Origin: ENR-C20 sp942493145
Lineage (GTDB): Bacteria > Bacillota > Clostridia > Acetivibrionales > DTU013
Length of the DNA stretch: 64,000 nucleotides
Assembly (NCBI GenBank): GCA_942493145.1
Contig: OW818679.1
Location: 1,674,001-1,738,000, forward strand
Direction: 5' to 3'
How positions within the stretch are numbered: position 1 is the stretch's first letter; each line of letters starts with the position of its first letter. This document shows, piece by piece, positions 8,601 through 18,116 of this stretch. Below the pieces are notes generated by a model. The model saw nothing but the letters and a program-made list of their open reading frames with translations, was not told the DNA's origin and ran no database searches. Position numbers and translations under genes: made by a program.

Positions 8601-9503
8601 TCAGCCGATGAAATTAACTTTTCTGAAAATGCTGGGTGACATTCCCACTTTCTTTTTGAAGGTGTTTGTAAAATGGCTGTGGTTGATAAAGCCGCATAAA
8701 AAGTATATCTCAGTTATTGTATGATTGCTTTCCTTTAAAAGGTCCTTGGCCTTGCTTATTTTCATATCGAGAAGGAAGCTGTATGGAGTCTTACCAGTTT
8801 CATTCTTAAAAGCTCTTATAAAATGATATTTGCTGAGATTGGCATCCTTTGCTGCGGATTGTGTTGAATAAATGCGGTTTGAAGGGCTATCATAAAAGGA
8901 ATTCACAACCTTGTTAAGACTTGTTTTGGTGTTTAATATACTTGAATGATTGTTTTCATTATCGAAGGACACTAAATCCCTTATCAATTGTACCGCAATT
9001 TGCGTGCTGAGGCATTCCATCACAAGTTTGTTGCCTATATTTGGCTTTACTGCTTCTGCTTCTTCTGCAAAATTTGTAATCAGGATTTTCAACTCACTGC
9101 TTATGGGTACTGGTTTGTTCATAAATACTACTTCGGTTTCTCCATAGATGTTATGAGCAACTTTTTTCATGAACTCACTTTCTATATGAATGGCGGCAAA
9201 AAAACTGTTCATCATTTCACCCTGAGGGCCATGTTCCTGAAGGGGATTAAAGGGAAAAACCATATCCTTGGGTACTGACAGGCACTTTCCATCACATCCG
9301 ATATAAGGCATGGGTTTGAAAGGAATCAGAAACTCATAGCTGTCATGACTATGTAATTGAGGTCCTGCAGTGAAAGAAATATTAGTTTTAGTAATTAAAA
9401 TATTGATGGAGGCGCTTTCATAATACCTGGTATAATCTTCGATTTTATCAAGGGGAAATGGATAAGGGCCTGTTCCAAATAGTTCATTGACTAATCGTTC
9501 CAT
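8601..9503 (-). CDS. AraC-family transcriptional regulator
   Basis: A 300-residue regulator. The N-terminal region has a cupin-like ligand domain (GPQLHSHDSYEFLIPF, a histidine-bearing strand). The C-terminal 100 residues are the double helix-turn-helix of the AraC/XylS family: STQSAAKDANLSKYHFIRAFK, then TITEIYFLCGFINHSHFT and the closing KKVGMSPSIFRK. It lies upstream of the serine dehydratase genes on the same strand with a 133-base gap, so it may regulate them. It may equally answer a sugar and serve the plus-strand operon. Confidence 0.88.
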   Translation of the reverse strand: MERLVNELFGTGPYPFPLDKIEDYTRYYESASINILITKTNISFTAGPQLHSHDSYEFLIPFKPMPYIGCDGKCLSVPKDMVFPFNPLQEHGPQGEMMNSFFAAIHIESEFMKKVAHNIYGETEVVFMNKPVPISSELKILITNFAEEAEAVKPNIGNKLVMECLSTQIAVQLIRDLVSFDNENNHSSILNTKTSLNKVVNSFYDSPSNRIYSTQSAAKDANLSKYHFIRAFKNETGKTPYSFLLDMKISKAKDLLKESNHTITEIYFLCGFINHSHFTNTFKKKVGMSPSIFRKVNFIG

Positions 9504-9683
9504 GATAATGCTTCACCTCTAATAATGCAGATTGCATTATATCCTTTGTTTCTATGCATTTTCAACTTGAAGAACATATTCATTATAACAAAGGACAGCA
9601 ATAATAGCAAAGTTCTCAACAATATCAAGAAAGCCGTCAATTAATAAAAATAGTATACTGAAATGAAGAATTGCAGTATTGAA

Positions 9684-9759
9684 AATCTGTATATTGAGTT
9701 ACAGTAATAAACTTTAAATTGATCTGCAGTAATAATCTGTAAATTGATTTGAAGTAATA
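9684..9759. repeat. Three imperfect 25-26-bp tandem repeats upstream of the LuxR-type gene
   Basis: Three consecutive units begin at 9684, 9710 and 9735, each of the form (A)ATCTGTAAATTGATNTG followed by (A)CAGTAATA. They sit just before the translated region of the membrane LuxR-type regulator, in an AT-rich intergenic stretch (9504-9792) in which I see no gene. They could be repeated binding sites for a regulator. Confidence 0.6.
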
Positions 9760-9792
9760 ATGAGTAATAAAGGGAAGCAAGGGAGAGACCGG

Positions 9793-11298
9793 ATGAAAGC
9801 CAGACTGTCACAAGTCTTTAGTTTATTACAAGGTATTACTGTTTCCTTCGTCCGTCTTTGGCGTACCCGGGACGAGTTGAGCATAAAGAATATTCGCCCT
9901 GGTTATTTGCATTACTTTCTCCCGATGGTGATTGTGCTTACTTTACTTGATCAGCGCAACACCTATTTTAATGTAGAGCCATACAGCAATATATTTGGCA
10001 TAAATGTGGCCAATATGGTCTATGGGGTTTACTGCGCAGGGTCTTTTATAGTGTTGTTATTATTTATGAAGGATATGAAATACACACCGAAAGTATTTTC
10101 CGGGATTTCATTGATCGGTTTTCTCCTTTGGATATTCCTGCAGGAAAGCAAATTCGGAACTCTCTTTATAATACTCTTTCAGTTCGGGTTGGGAGGGTGT
10201 GCGATTTATGCGACATATGCATATGTCTTTATACTGCGCAATGCTGAAAGACTTTTCGGGATATTGATAGTCACCTTCAATTACGGATTGTTTATTTATT
10301 TGAACCATCACAGCATCAACAACGTATTTCTATCCAAAGTCCTGCCCTTGGCTTTGACTTTGCTGCTTGTTGTCTGTATATTTCGGTTCAGTAAGAAGGA
10401 TTTTCCGGATAACGACCCCAAAACGGCTATCCGGCCGCCACGCGGCATCTATATTTCCTGGGCGCTACCCCTTGCATTTTTTACAATTAATATTTTTGGA
10501 GAGGCCATTGTGAATAACGGCAACAGTGGTTTCGGTATGCGAGGAGTCGGCGCAATTATTGCGGTGGTTATATCACTGATGATACAGTTTATTTTCAGAA
10601 GAAGTGTGTGGCATATGCTCTATTCATTTTTATTGTTTACAATTGTCGGTGTATCACTGATGGCTTTTCCGTTTATGAAGCCGTACTTTGCAGGAGGGGC
10701 AATGCTTTTCGGGATTGGCGACGGTCTTGGATACATCATGGTCTTTTATATGACGGGGATAATCAAAAGATACAGAAATGACTTGTTTTTCAAGAGAACC
10801 ACATTTGCAACCGTGGTTGCGCTCATCATAGCCATTCTGACCTCGGATTTCCTGATGCGTTTTCACCCTGATGCCCTGCCTGTGGTAGCTGTCATCGTTG
10901 CTGCTTTTTTTCTCTGTATGTTTTTCATATTATCCCCAATAGTTCACCACAACATTTTCTCCACCGATTGGATAGAGGATTTCCGCCTCAAGGATATCAC
11001 TGAAATCAAAGAACAACTGGTGGCAAATCGTGCCCCCGAAAATCCACTGCCTGTAGATTTGTTCGGCGATTTTACCCGATGTGTTAAGACCCTGACCCCT
11101 ACCGAAAGAACGATTTTTAATTATTGTTTGGAGGATAAGACCAATAAAGAGATTTTATCGCTGATGTATATCAGCATTAGCACGTTAAAGACCCACAACA
11201 GCCATATCTATGCAAAGCTTAATATATCGTCAAGGGATGAACTTTCCTTATATATTGAACTCATTAAAAAAAGCGGGAAGCTATCCGATATTCAATAA
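9793..11298 (+). CDS. Membrane-bound LuxR-family regulator (12 TM segments plus GerE helix-turn-helix)
   Basis: A protein of about 501 residues. The ATG at 9793 is preferred because AAGGGAG (9779-9785) precedes it; an in-frame ATG at 9760 has no ribosome site and abuts the tandem repeats. About twelve hydrophobic segments (for example YFLPMVIVLTLL, GTLFIILFQFGLGG, ALPVVAVIVAAFFLCMFFIL) give an MFS-like membrane body of roughly 400 residues. A cytoplasmic LuxR/GerE domain follows at the C terminus: LTPTERTIFNYCLEDKTNKE, then STLKTHNSHIYAKLNISSRDE. Such proteins are one-component membrane sensors. The zinc-ribbon and secreted-protein genes downstream are likely targets. The signal is unknown. 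Confidence 0.85.
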   Translation: MKARLSQVFSLLQGITVSFVRLWRTRDELSIKNIRPGYLHYFLPMVIVLTLLDQRNTYFNVEPYSNIFGINVANMVYGVYCAGSFIVLLLFMKDMKYTPKVFSGISLIGFLLWIFLQESKFGTLFIILFQFGLGGCAIYATYAYVFILRNAERLFGILIVTFNYGLFIYLNHHSINNVFLSKVLPLALTLLLVVCIFRFSKKDFPDNDPKTAIRPPRGIYISWALPLAFFTINIFGEAIVNNGNSGFGMRGVGAIIAVVISLMIQFIFRRSVWHMLYSFLLFTIVGVSLMAFPFMKPYFAGGAMLFGIGDGLGYIMVFYMTGIIKRYRNDLFFKRTTFATVVALIIAILTSDFLMRFHPDALPVVAVIVAAFFLCMFFILSPIVHHNIFSTDWIEDFRLKDITEIKEQLVANRAPENPLPVDLFGDFTRCVKTLTPTERTIFNYCLEDKTNKEILSLMYISISTLKTHNSHIYAKLNISSRDELSLYIELIKKSGKLSDIQ

Positions 11299-11321
11299 AC
11301 CTTTATTAAACTTAAAATAAT

Positions 11322-11347
11322 CAGGTATTTTGAAAAAATCATACCTG
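11322..11347. promoter_or_regulatory. Inverted repeat CAGGTAT...ATACCTG
   Basis: Two perfect 7-base arms (11322-11328 and 11341-11347) flank a 12-base AT-rich loop, 23 bases after the LuxR-type gene. There is no U-tract afterwards, so an operator or processing hairpin is as likely as a terminator. Confidence 0.45.
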
Positions 11348-11363
11348 GGCCGATATACAAACC

Positions 11364-11399
11364 AAACAGCCACACGTCATACTGAGCGTGTAGCTGTTT
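11364..11399. promoter_or_regulatory. Long inverted repeat ahead of the zinc-ribbon gene
   Basis: The arms AAACAGC-C-ACACG and CGTGT-A-GCTGTTT pair over 12 positions with one mismatch around a 10-base loop. No T-run follows. It ends 11 bases before the AAAGGAG ribosome site of the next gene, so it could be an operator or a structured 5' untranslated element of the downstream operon. Confidence 0.5.
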
Positions 11400-11426
11400 G
11401 ACTGAGGGCTAAAAGGAGTTGATTCA

Positions 11427-11777
11427 ATGCTGGAACCTATTACTAAAAATATGTCCGATAAATCTACCGAAAAGGATTTCTGTTTCACTTTCCATTGCGA
11501 TATCTGCAAAAATCCATGGGATAGTGTTCCCATCAATTTCAGTTGCACCAAAGAAAATACCTCAGAAGTAAATAAAAAAGTAAATGACCTTATCTGGCAA
11601 AGCGAACATTCGGCCGCTTATGAGCGGGCTAACCATGAGGCAATGGAGCATTTCAATCGCTGCCCCGCATGCAAGCGTTGGGTGTGCGACAAGTGTTTTC
11701 GTATACTGGAGAACAGGGACGTATGCAAAGAATGTGTAAAACTGGAAACCACTAAAAGTGAGGGAGGAAGAATATGA
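11427..11777 (+). CDS. Small zinc-ribbon protein of unknown function
   Basis: A 116-residue cytoplasmic protein with AAAGGAG just upstream. It has two cysteine clusters: FHCDICKNPW plus a later FSC near the N terminus, and RCPACKRWVCDKCFRI followed by DVCKEC near the C terminus. These can bind two zinc ions in treble-clef or ribbon folds. The TGA stop overlaps the ATG of the phospholipase-like gene (ATGA), so the two are co-translated. No signal peptide. I do not recognise the family; a regulatory or chaperone role for the secreted proteins is only a guess from the overlap. Confidence 0.75.
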   Translation: MLEPITKNMSDKSTEKDFCFTFHCDICKNPWDSVPINFSCTKENTSEVNKKVNDLIWQSEHSAAYERANHEAMEHFNRCPACKRWVCDKCFRILENRDVCKECVKLETTKSEGGRI

Positions 11778-14700
11778 AAGTAAATAAACTGGTTTTAAAA
11801 ATTTTTATATTTACCATTTGTCTTTCATTTACGTGGCTGAGCGCGGCTAATCATGCAAGTGCATGGAAACCAAAAACCCACGTTTACTCAGCCAACCTGA
11901 TCCTTGAAGAAATCCGGGCCAACAATGGGTATCTTGTTTTCCCCTACTATGGGAAGATAAAAGTACCTGATGAATACCTCAATGCTATGCAGACTTACCC
12001 GGATTATTTCCGGGCGGGCGCCATGGGACCGGATGCATTCCCTGATATTTATGCAGGGCAGGTATTTGCCCATCCGCAGACTAATATCGCTGCGGGTGAT
12101 TGGATAAAATACCTTATGGACCAGATGAAGAAGCTTCCTGCCGGTTCTACAGAATCTAAACAGGCATTGGCATTTATCCTTGGTTACTCAGTTCATGCTT
12201 CTGGAGATCTGTTTGGCCACAGTTATGTAAATTTGTGGGCAGGAGGTCCCTGGCCCATTATTACAGACGGTATCAGCAGCGATGACAGGAAAAAAATTGT
12301 CAGACATACTGCTGTAGAAGAATATATCGAAAAACGTATTCCACCCAAATATGCTGCATCTGCTTATAACTCTATCAGCATACCCAAAAATTTCATTTAC
12401 AATAACCTGGTCACAAACGGTAAATCGCCGGATTATAGTAATGTCAGCAGCGACACTGTTGATATCAATTCAATTTATTCACGTACAGGATCACTTCCCA
12501 AGCATTTCGAGATGTTCTATGACATCAGGAATAAACTGAAAAGCGATATTGTATCACGGGCATCATATAGTCCCATAAGAATTTATGAGGAATATTGGTT
12601 AAAGGATATCGATGAAGGAATGGTTGCCTGGATAGATACCAGTGAAAAAATCGCCCGTGATCTGCTACTGCCGCAAGATGGCTTTTCAAAAGCGAAGGAG
12701 GAGCTGGAGGATTGGTCTACTGACCACTTTCTGAGCATGGTAGGCTTTCCTGACGTTGTTGGAACGGTAGCCAGCGCCATTGGTAGTATTTCAGACCTGG
12801 TTGAAAGTGTTGTACCCGATTTTCTTAAAGATATTATTGAAGATATGAAGAACTGCTTTTATGATGTGATTTTCCAATGGGCTTTCGATATGAAATATAC
12901 TCAGTTGAAGGCTATTCTGGACGACCCGTCCAAATTTCTCAATGATACGAATTATTTTCCACAAGGCTCGGAGGCAAAACTTAATACTGCTCTGGGCAGT
13001 TTCACCTCTGACACGACAGCATCCAGTCAAAGCTTACACCCTTTTTATAATACATTAATGATGGCAAAACTTAACTTGATAGGGCAGCAGGGAATGGATC
13101 AGCTTTTGTCACTGAATGGCCTGCAATACGTAGGAAGTAGCTCTTATCCACCTGTCAGTTTTATTAAAAGTCTTGATGTAGGATATAACTGGGGTGACAT
13201 CTACTTCAAAGGATTGGGTATATGGGATGATCAATGGGCACGGGAACAGATATTCAATCGTATATTCAGTGCTGAAACAAGTAAATATCAATGGCTGACA
13301 AACAAAGAGCGTCTAATACTGGATGCCTTCAATAATATCATGTCAAAAGACCCCAGCCCTGATGAAATGAGTTTTTATTCGCAGCAAATGGAGCTGGGCT
13401 GGACTAAAAACGATATGGAAAATGATCTGAGACAACAACTGGCAAATGTGGCGCTTCTGCAGCAAATCCGTCTGGAAACAGAAATCAAGGAAGAACGTCT
13501 GACCCAGGATACGACGCTCAACAGAATTACCGCCGGAAAGGGTCGTGCAGTCTACAAGACATTGAACCTGAACGGCAAAAAGCTGACCGTCAACTGCAAT
13601 CTGGAAATCACCAGAGATGGTTTGATTAATGTAAGCGGAGGCACACTCGTAGTAAATGGTGACCTGATTATCAGAGAAAAAGGTCTTATAATCAATGGAG
13701 TCAGTCAGGGTGGTATCCTTAATTTAAACGGGGGTACTGTTTTAGTACATGGCAATATCAAATTTGATGGTGGCCTGTTGGATACAGGTAATGGAAGTAT
13801 TTTTGCTGATGCAGATATGGACCAGATGGGTGGACTGTTGAATGTCGGCAAGGGTAAGATCAATATAAAAGGCACTTATGCAATATCGGTTTCAGGTAAG
13901 CCTGCACCTGGAGCTACAGGTTATTATGCAACCAGATATAGATATTCTTCCGGCTATGGTATTCTTCAGATGAAAGAAACTGAAGGGCGTGTTACTGTCG
14001 GGGGGAATTTCATAAACACCTCTCATAATTCCCATGAAGCATACCTGACTGCAGGGATATTGGAGGTCAAAGGTGATTTCTACCAGGCTACCAGTGTATT
14101 GGGATGCAAAATAGATAACGGTATAGCGGAACTTGAACTTCAGGATAGTGAAAAAGTGGAAGATGCGGATAGACGCAATTTCAAGGCAGGAAGTCTGCAT
14201 AAAGTACTTCTTTCAGGCAGCAAAACCCAGAATGTCGGATTCGCCACAACAGGACCCGATGATTCACAGTTCTGTATTCTGGAAATTACCAATCCCACAG
14301 AAATAAAATTTGTCACAAAAGTAACAGTATCCAGTCTTTTTAAGCACAACGGCAAAAAAATCACATTATCCGATTTACAGGGTTCAAGTTTTCCAGATTA
14401 TGATGGAGACGGACAAAAAGATAATGCTGACAGTACACCTTGCCCTGCCGGACAGGATCCCTCCAACGGTAGTATTACAGGATATAATGGAACTATCCTG
14501 ATAGAAGTCAACACTCGGACACCTATAACTACACCAACACCAACACTACCGCTTACTTCAGATTCAACAGGGCTGCCAACAGCAGCCAGAACGTTAAATG
14601 CTGTCGCCGGCGATAAGATGGTAGATTTAAAATGGAATCCCATTGTTAATGCTGCAGGACTTGATGGCTTTTATATTTACAGAAGCACCATGTCCGATGG

Positions 14701-15658
14701 CAGTAATGCAATCCTGGCAAATGATTTCCCTATAGTTGCGACTTCGTACATAGACAAAAATATAGAAAACGGCAAAACCTATTTCTATTATATAAAAGCG
14801 GTATTTTCTGATAAGGCAGGGGTCAAATCCTACGGAGTAGCCTCAAATATCGTATCAGCCTCACCAAGTCAAGGGAAAGGCATTATGGTATTGGTCATCG
14901 GAAATCCCATGATGAAGGTTAACAATGCAGACAAGGAAATAGATCCTGGAAAGAGTACGGCTCCGGTTTTAGTCAACGGAAAAACATTTGTTCCCATACG
15001 GGCAATAATTGAAACCATGGGAGGCAGTGTGTCCTGGGTAGGGAATGAGCAGAAACTGGTCATTGTATTAAAGGATAAAACCATAGAACTTTGGATAAAC
15101 AGTAAAGCGACCAAAATAAACGGGGTAAGCAAAGAAGCGGATGTCGCTCCTTATATCTCATCTTCAGGTCGCACTATGATTCCATTCAGATATGCAGTTG
15201 AAAATCTCTCCTGCGATGTCATTTGGGACGGTCCGAGTAAATCCATCACAATATCCTTTGATGCATCTGCATCAGGCGACCAACCAGATGTACCTCCGAC
15301 TACACCTTTGCCTGACTCAAATGAGGATGATCCAACTATTCCCGGTAACACGACCCCAGCAGATTGGACAGGCATCTGGAACACTACATTTGGAGAAGTG
15401 AAATTTGATGCTCCGGTTGGAAACACAATTACAGCCCACTACTATAATAATGTTGGCAAACTGACAGGGACCTTATCGGTATCAGAAAACGGGGAGATTG
15501 TATTAAAAGGGACATATAGGGATGGTAACGATGAGTACAGCGGTAAAGGGTTTTTTGAATTCACACTGTCAAAGGACAAACAATCCTTTAACGGATTTTA
15601 CAGGGATGAGGATGATGACCCCGATTTACAGGTTGAATGGAGCGGAGACAGAGGCTGA
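11774..15658 (+). CDS. Secreted zinc-dependent phospholipase C-like multidomain protein
   Basis: A 1294-residue exported protein. A signal peptide (1-30) ends in HASA and leaves Trp31 as the new N terminus, as in clostridial alpha-toxin, where Trp1 binds zinc. The other zinc ligands of that family have plausible counterparts: His36, Asp87, His100, His141 and Asp145 (HASGD), His149, and His178/Glu182 (HTAVE). After a helical region come beta-helix-like repeats of the type NLNGGTVLVHGNIK (about 590-800), an Asp-rich DGDGQKDNADS calcium-type loop, a fibronectin III domain (about 935-1030), a copper-amine-oxidase N-terminal-like domain (about 1040-1150) and a C-terminal beta domain (WTGIWNTTFG to the end). 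It overlaps the zinc-ribbon gene. Lipid hydrolysis is inferred from the ligands; substrate and toxicity are unknown. Confidence 0.8.
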   Translation: MKVNKLVLKIFIFTICLSFTWLSAANHASAWKPKTHVYSANLILEEIRANNGYLVFPYYGKIKVPDEYLNAMQTYPDYFRAGAMGPDAFPDIYAGQVFAHPQTNIAAGDWIKYLMDQMKKLPAGSTESKQALAFILGYSVHASGDLFGHSYVNLWAGGPWPIITDGISSDDRKKIVRHTAVEEYIEKRIPPKYAASAYNSISIPKNFIYNNLVTNGKSPDYSNVSSDTVDINSIYSRTGSLPKHFEMFYDIRNKLKSDIVSRASYSPIRIYEEYWLKDIDEGMVAWIDTSEKIARDLLLPQDGFSKAKEELEDWSTDHFLSMVGFPDVVGTVASAIGSISDLVESVVPDFLKDIIEDMKNCFYDVIFQWAFDMKYTQLKAILDDPSKFLNDTNYFPQGSEAKLNTALGSFTSDTTASSQSLHPFYNTLMMAKLNLIGQQGMDQLLSLNGLQYVGSSSYPPVSFIKSLDVGYNWGDIYFKGLGIWDDQWAREQIFNRIFSAETSKYQWLTNKERLILDAFNNIMSKDPSPDEMSFYSQQMELGWTKNDMENDLRQQLANVALLQQIRLETEIKEERLTQDTTLNRITAGKGRAVYKTLNLNGKKLTVNCNLEITRDGLINVSGGTLVVNGDLIIREKGLIINGVSQGGILNLNGGTVLVHGNIKFDGGLLDTGNGSIFADADMDQMGGLLNVGKGKINIKGTYAISVSGKPAPGATGYYATRYRYSSGYGILQMKETEGRVTVGGNFINTSHNSHEAYLTAGILEVKGDFYQATSVLGCKIDNGIAELELQDSEKVEDADRRNFKAGSLHKVLLSGSKTQNVGFATTGPDDSQFCILEITNPTEIKFVTKVTVSSLFKHNGKKITLSDLQGSSFPDYDGDGQKDNADSTPCPAGQDPSNGSITGYNGTILIEVNTRTPITTPTPTLPLTSDSTGLPTAARTLNAVAGDKMVDLKWNPIVNAAGLDGFYIYRSTMSDGSNAILANDFPIVATSYIDKNIENGKTYFYYIKAVFSDKAGVKSYGVASNIVSASPSQGKGIMVLVIGNPMMKVNNADKEIDPGKSTAPVLVNGKTFVPIRAIIETMGGSVSWVGNEQKLVIVLKDKTIELWINSKATKINGVSKEADVAPYISSSGRTMIPFRYAVENLSCDVIWDGPSKSITISFDASASGDQPDVPPTTPLPDSNEDDPTIPGNTTPADWTGIWNTTFGEVKFDAPVGNTITAHYYNNVGKLTGTLSVSENGEIVLKGTYRDGNDEYSGKGFFEFTLSKDKQSFNGFYRDEDDDPDLQVEWSGDRG

Positions 15659-15660
15659 TA
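14573..15660 (+). repeat. Copy 1 of a 1088-bp near-identical direct repeat
   Basis: This segment encodes the FN3, amine-oxidase-like and C-terminal domains of the phospholipase-like protein. It matches 16994-18081 at a constant offset of 2421 bases. By eye I count five substitutions, three of them changing an amino acid (Ser/Pro, Ala/Val, Asn/Thr). The identity runs to two bases past the stop codon and then stops abruptly. Confidence 0.97.
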
Positions 15661-15766
15661 TCCTTATAAAATAACAGTAGGGCTGAGTTTTTGAATGTAG
15701 AATAAATAATAGGACAGGGCTATAGGCATTATTCCCGTAGCTGGTTCTCAAAGGAGTTATAATTTT

Positions 15767-18079
15767 ATGAAAAGAACATATCAAAAAATGATTATTACAT
15801 TTATTACTCTGGTTGTATTCATGATTGCGGGAATAGTAGACGTCTCAGCAAATACCACAGCAAAGCAAGCTCCGGAGGTGGAGTGGGAAAAAACCTTTGG
15901 CGGAAACGATAATGAAATCGGCAACTCGGTACAGTTATCCAGCGATGCTGGAGGATATATCATTACTGGTAGTACTTCCAGTACCGCTAATAAAGATGTA
16001 TATCTTATCAAAACCGATTCAAAAGGAGAGATGTTTTGGGAAAATACCTTTGGTGACACTTCTTCGGATAGCGGTAACTGCGTACAGGAGACAAAAGGCT
16101 ACTGTTATATTATAACCGGTTCTACCAGATCCGCTGCAGGAGATTCGGATGTATACCTGATTAAAACTGATTCTGGAAGCCCGAAATGGGCAATAACCTT
16201 TGGCGGAACTGGGTATGATGAAGGCCATTTCGTACAACAAACGAAAGATGAGGGATATATTATTGCCGGTACTACCACTTCCTTCGGCGCCGGTGGTATG
16301 GACATATATCTGGTTAAAACCGATTCTACCGGAAGTAAACAGTGGGAAAAAAAGTTTGGTGGAACAGGTAATGAGGTCGGCTACTCAGTACAACAGACAA
16401 TAGATGGTGGATACATTATAACTGGCTACACTAAATCTTCAGGCGCCGGTGGTATGGACACATATCTGGTTAAAACCGATTCTACCGGAAATAAACAATG
16501 GGAAAAAACCTTTGGCGGATCAGGTGATGACTTAGGTACAACCGTAAAAGAGACAAATGATGGTGGATACATCATTACAGGCATTATAAACAATGATGCG
16601 TGCTTGATTAAAATCGATGCGGACGGAAGTAAACAGTGGGAAAAAACCTTTGGGGAAGCTGAATATGATATAGGTACCGCTGTACAGCAGACAAAAGACG
16701 GTGGATATATTGTTGCAGGCTACCGTGGTAAAACTGATTATAGCAGCTTAGATGGATATATTGTTAAAACCGATGCAGATGGTAACAAACAGTGGGAAAA
16801 AACTGTTGATAAGTCAGCAACTGATTACTTAAGTTCCATACAGCAGACAAAAGATGGAGGATATATTATTGCTGGCAGCATTCAAGCCTCCAATGGCAAA
16901 TATGATGTTTACCTGTTAAAATTAAAACCGGAAGCCACTGTACCTGCAACACCATCAGCAACACCAACGCCATCCGCAACAAATTCAGCAGAACTGCCAA
17001 CAGCAGCCAGAACGTTAAATGCTGTCGCCGGCGATAAGATGGTAGATTTAAAATGGAATCCCATTGTTAATGCTGCAGGACTTGATGGCTTTTATATTTA
17101 CAGAAGCACCATGCCCGATGGAAGTAATGCAATCCTGGCAAATGATTTCCCTATAGTTGCGACTTCGTACATAGACAAAAATATAGAAAACGGCAAAACC
17201 TATTTCTATTATATAAAAGCGGTGTTTTCTGATAAGGCAGGGGTCAAATCCTACGGAGTAGCCTCAAATATCGTATCAGCCTCACCAAGTCAAGGGAAAG
17301 GCATTATGGTATTGGTCATCGGAAATCCCATGATGAAGGTTAACAATGTAGACAAGGAAATAGATCCTGGAAAGAGTACGGCTCCGGTTTTAGTCAACGG
17401 AAAAACATTTGTTCCCATACGGGCAATAATTGAAACCATGGGAGGCAGTGTGTCCTGGGTAGGGAATGAGCAGAAACTGGTCATTGTATTAAAGGATAAA
17501 ACCATAGAACTTTGGATAAACAGTAAAGCGACCAAAATAAACGGGGTAAGCAAAGAAGCGGATGTCGCTCCTTATATCTCATCTTCAGGTCGCACTATGA
17601 TTCCATTCAGATATGCAGTTGAAAATCTCTCCTGCGATGTCATTTGGGACGGTCCGAGTAAATCCATCACAATATCCTTTGATGCATCTGCATCAGGCGA
17701 CCAACCAGATGTACCTCCGACTACACCTTTGCCTGACTCAAATGAGGATGATCCAACTATTCCCGGTAACACGACCCCAGCAGATTGGACAGGCATCTGG
17801 AACACTACATTTGGAGAAGTGAAATTTGATGCTCCGGTTGGAAACACAATTACAGCCCACTACTATAATAATGTTGGCAAACTGACAGGGACCTTATCGG
17901 TATCAGAAAACGGGGAGATTGTATTAAAAGGGACATATAGGGATGGTAACGATGAGTACAGCGGTAAAGGGTTTTTTGAATTCACACTGTCAAAGGACAA
18001 ACAATCCTTTACCGGATTTTACAGGGATGAGGATGATGACCCCGATTTACAGGTTGAATGGAGCGGAGACAGAGGCTGA
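15767..18079 (+). CDS. Secreted beta-propeller protein with FN3, amine-oxidase-like and C-terminal cassette
   Basis: A 770-residue exported protein with a signal peptide ending near VSANTTA. Residues 35-395 hold about seven repeats of 45-50 residues following the pattern WEKTFGG, then D.G.SVQQTKDGGYIITG, then YLVKTDSTG: a predicted beta-propeller found in surface proteins of bacteria and archaea. After a short Thr/Pro linker, residues 410-770 are nearly identical to the end of the preceding phospholipase-like protein. Both proteins probably share a location or partner through this tail. The ribosome site AAGGAG (15750-15755) is 11 bases from the ATG. There is no catalytic motif I can name. 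Confidence 0.85.
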   Translation: MKRTYQKMIITFITLVVFMIAGIVDVSANTTAKQAPEVEWEKTFGGNDNEIGNSVQLSSDAGGYIITGSTSSTANKDVYLIKTDSKGEMFWENTFGDTSSDSGNCVQETKGYCYIITGSTRSAAGDSDVYLIKTDSGSPKWAITFGGTGYDEGHFVQQTKDEGYIIAGTTTSFGAGGMDIYLVKTDSTGSKQWEKKFGGTGNEVGYSVQQTIDGGYIITGYTKSSGAGGMDTYLVKTDSTGNKQWEKTFGGSGDDLGTTVKETNDGGYIITGIINNDACLIKIDADGSKQWEKTFGEAEYDIGTAVQQTKDGGYIVAGYRGKTDYSSLDGYIVKTDADGNKQWEKTVDKSATDYLSSIQQTKDGGYIIAGSIQASNGKYDVYLLKLKPEATVPATPSATPTPSATNSAELPTAARTLNAVAGDKMVDLKWNPIVNAAGLDGFYIYRSTMPDGSNAILANDFPIVATSYIDKNIENGKTYFYYIKAVFSDKAGVKSYGVASNIVSASPSQGKGIMVLVIGNPMMKVNNVDKEIDPGKSTAPVLVNGKTFVPIRAIIETMGGSVSWVGNEQKLVIVLKDKTIELWINSKATKINGVSKEADVAPYISSSGRTMIPFRYAVENLSCDVIWDGPSKSITISFDASASGDQPDVPPTTPLPDSNEDDPTIPGNTTPADWTGIWNTTFGEVKFDAPVGNTITAHYYNNVGKLTGTLSVSENGEIVLKGTYRDGNDEYSGKGFFEFTLSKDKQSFTGFYRDEDDDPDLQVEWSGDRG

Positions 18080-18081
18080 TA
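16994..18081 (+). repeat. Copy 2 of the 1088-bp near-identical direct repeat
   Basis: Matches 14573-15660 with about five mismatches. The upstream coding parts of the two genes are unrelated, so the shared 3' part moved or was homogenised as a unit. Confidence 0.97.
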
Positions 18082-18116
18082 AAAAATAAACTAAAAAAAT
18101 GAGGAGGCAATCTACA

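Noticed and set aside
14869..15426. Minus-strand frames repeated at 17290-17847
   Set aside because: They occur twice only because the coding cassette on the plus strand is duplicated.
14573..18081. Insertion sequence or transposon
   Set aside because: The duplicated segment encodes surface-protein domains, has no transposase, and lacks terminal inverted repeats.
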